Positions 5,662 to 6,606 of a stretch of DNA of 6,606 nt are shown piece by piece. Both the position numbers and the translations under genes were made by a program. The DNA is taken from NCBI GenBank assembly GCA_009787675.1, contig WQSU01000149.1:1-6606 (forward strand), given 5' to 3'. Origin of the DNA: Lentimicrobiaceae bacterium. GTDB lineage: Bacteria; Bacteroidota; Bacteroidia; Bacteroidales; WCHB1-69. The notes beneath the pieces were generated by a model that was not told the origin of the DNA, did not search any database, and worked only from the letters and a program-made list of their open reading frames with translations. Each line of letters opens with the position of its first letter. Within the stretch, counting starts at the first letter, position 1.

Positions 5662-6606
5662 TTATTTTCCTGGGTTAATGGCGCCTAAGCGAGACATGGC
5701 ACATCTAAATCCGATATAATCGGCAGATTCGTCTTCGGCTAAAAATCTTCTATTGCCGGGTTGCGCCCAATAAGGTATATCTTTCCAAGAACCTCCTTTT
5801 ATCACTCTCACATTGTCTCCAACAAGAGAGTAAGACTTAGAGTCTCTACGATACATGAGTTGGGTGGTTTCGTCAGGGTCCATGCTAGCGTTATCAATAC
5901 TCATGAGCGAAGCTAAATCTCCGTCATTATGGTTAACATTGTAGTAAGATCTGTAGTTGCTTCTTCTTTCGTTTCTTGTATCAGCATCTGCAACCATGGG
6001 TATTCGTCCGATACTGTCTCTTTCTACAATTGTACCATCGGGGTTTCGTTTCATTGAGAGGTAGATGTTGCCTCTATAAGGGTTGTATTCGGAAAGTTCT
6101 GAAGTTCCGCCTGGACGATAAACGTCTAATACCCACTCTGCAACATTGCCTGCCATGTGGTACAGTCCAAAGTCATTAGGGAAAGATGATCTTACTTCAG
6201 CACAGAATATAGAGCCATCGTTAGGAGCCGTAGCTACACCCGAGTAGTCACCTTTTCCGCGTTTAAAGTTCATTTGAAATTCTCCATAGTATCTCTTGTC
6301 ATCTGTACGCAAAGATCTGTTATTCCATGGATATTTATTTCTTTCAACCACTTGTTCGCCAATTGAATTTCCTACTAATCCTAAAGCGGCATATTCCCAT
6401 TCGGCTTCGGTGGGGAGTCTGTATTTCGGTAGCAGGATACCATCTTCCATTACCACATTCCTATATTCTTTAGTAGTGATATATTGTAATCTTCTATCGC
6501 TACTTTGGGCTTCATAAGAATCGTAGCTAAGGTATGCGTCTGTAGTAAAGTGTCCTTCAGGAGAGGGAGATTGATTCCATTCTACATATTTGAGGTCTGC
6601 CAATAT
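5662..6606 (-). CDS. gldJ: Gliding motility / type IX secretion lipoprotein GldJ, C-terminal part (5' end missing)
   Basis: GldJ is an envelope lipoprotein needed for gliding and, in Flavobacterium, for stability of the type IX secretion ring protein GldK. The frame stays open through the right edge, so the TTG at 6603 is an internal codon and about the last 315 residues are present. Counting from that codon, the FGE-sulfatase-like fold shows LPTEAEWEYAALG (63-75), FPNDFGLYHMAGNVAEWV (141-158), GGSWKD (270-275) and DYIGFRCAMSRLG (295-307). These blocks, and the YPW, GKGDYSGVA and DVYRPGG stretches, resemble GldJ more than GldK as I remember them. The catalytic cysteines of formylglycine-generating enzymes are absent after GGSW, so it should be a structural rather than enzymatic member. 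Residues about 164-265 are an insert compared with simple FGE domains. The N-terminal lipobox lies outside the window. murF follows after 23 bases. Confidence 0.93.
   Translation of the reverse strand: MLADLKYVEWNQSPSPEGHFTTDAYLSYDSYEAQSSDRRLQYITTKEYRNVVMEDGILLPKYRLPTEAEWEYAALGLVGNSIGEQVVERNKYPWNNRSLRTDDKRYYGEFQMNFKRGKGDYSGVATAPNDGSIFCAEVRSSFPNDFGLYHMAGNVAEWVLDVYRPGGTSELSEYNPYRGNIYLSMKRNPDGTIVERDSIGRIPMVADADTRNERRSNYRSYYNVNHNDGDLASLMSIDNASMDPDETTQLMYRRDSKSYSLVGDNVRVIKGGSWKDIPYWAQPGNRRFLAEDESADYIGFRCAMSRLGAINPGK

Noticed and set aside
6601..6603. TTG (minus strand) as the start codon of GldJ.
   Set aside because: The frame is open to the edge, and the piece lacks a lipoprotein signal and the N-terminal half of the domain. 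It is an internal leucine.

Overview
The window looks like a chromosomal segment from a member of the Bacteroidota. Four things support this: a gliding-motility/type IX secretion lipoprotein (GldJ), an outer-membrane receptor that starts with a carboxypeptidase-regulatory-like domain, an OmpA protein preceded by PD40 repeats, and promoter-like TAnnTTTG boxes of the type used in this phylum. The sequence is mostly AT-rich; by eye the first ~250 bases are richer in G+C than the rest. The class within the phylum cannot be fixed from the window, but GldJ implies a lineage that carries the type IX secretion system. No RNA genes, CRISPR arrays, insertion sequences or phage genes were seen, and no gene-free stretch exceeds 80 bases.

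Layout. (1) Bases 1-662, plus strand: the 3' end of a PD40/OmpA envelope protein, cut by the left edge. (2) Bases 659-1396, minus strand: a lipoprotein with an Ig-like domain and a C-terminal jelly-roll-like domain. It converges with gene 1 so tightly that the two opposing stop codons share one TTAA. (3) Bases 1397-1476: an 80-base divergent promoter region with one TAnnTTTG box facing each way. (4) Bases 1477-3870, plus strand: a complete TonB-dependent outer-membrane receptor with no SusD-type partner beside it. (5) Bases 3871-3940: a short AT-rich convergent spacer. (6) Bases 3941-6606, minus strand: gldJ (cut by the right edge), then murF, then ridA. The spacings are 23 and 39 bases, so they form a likely operon transcribed leftward.

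How the genes fit together. Nearly everything concerns the cell envelope: a peptidoglycan anchor (OmpA), a lipoprotein, a receptor, a GldJ component of the gliding/secretion machinery, and the ligase that finishes the peptidoglycan pentapeptide (MurF). RidA is the only cytoplasmic metabolic enzyme that is not obviously an envelope gene. It may still be linked, because RidA protects PLP enzymes such as alanine racemase, which feeds D-alanine towards MurF. I see no convincing novel system here. The points most worth a second look are the divergent lipoprotein/receptor pair, the apparently leaderless receptor mRNA, the short linker in the OmpA protein, the low-complexity patch inside murF and the gldJ-murF-ridA arrangement.
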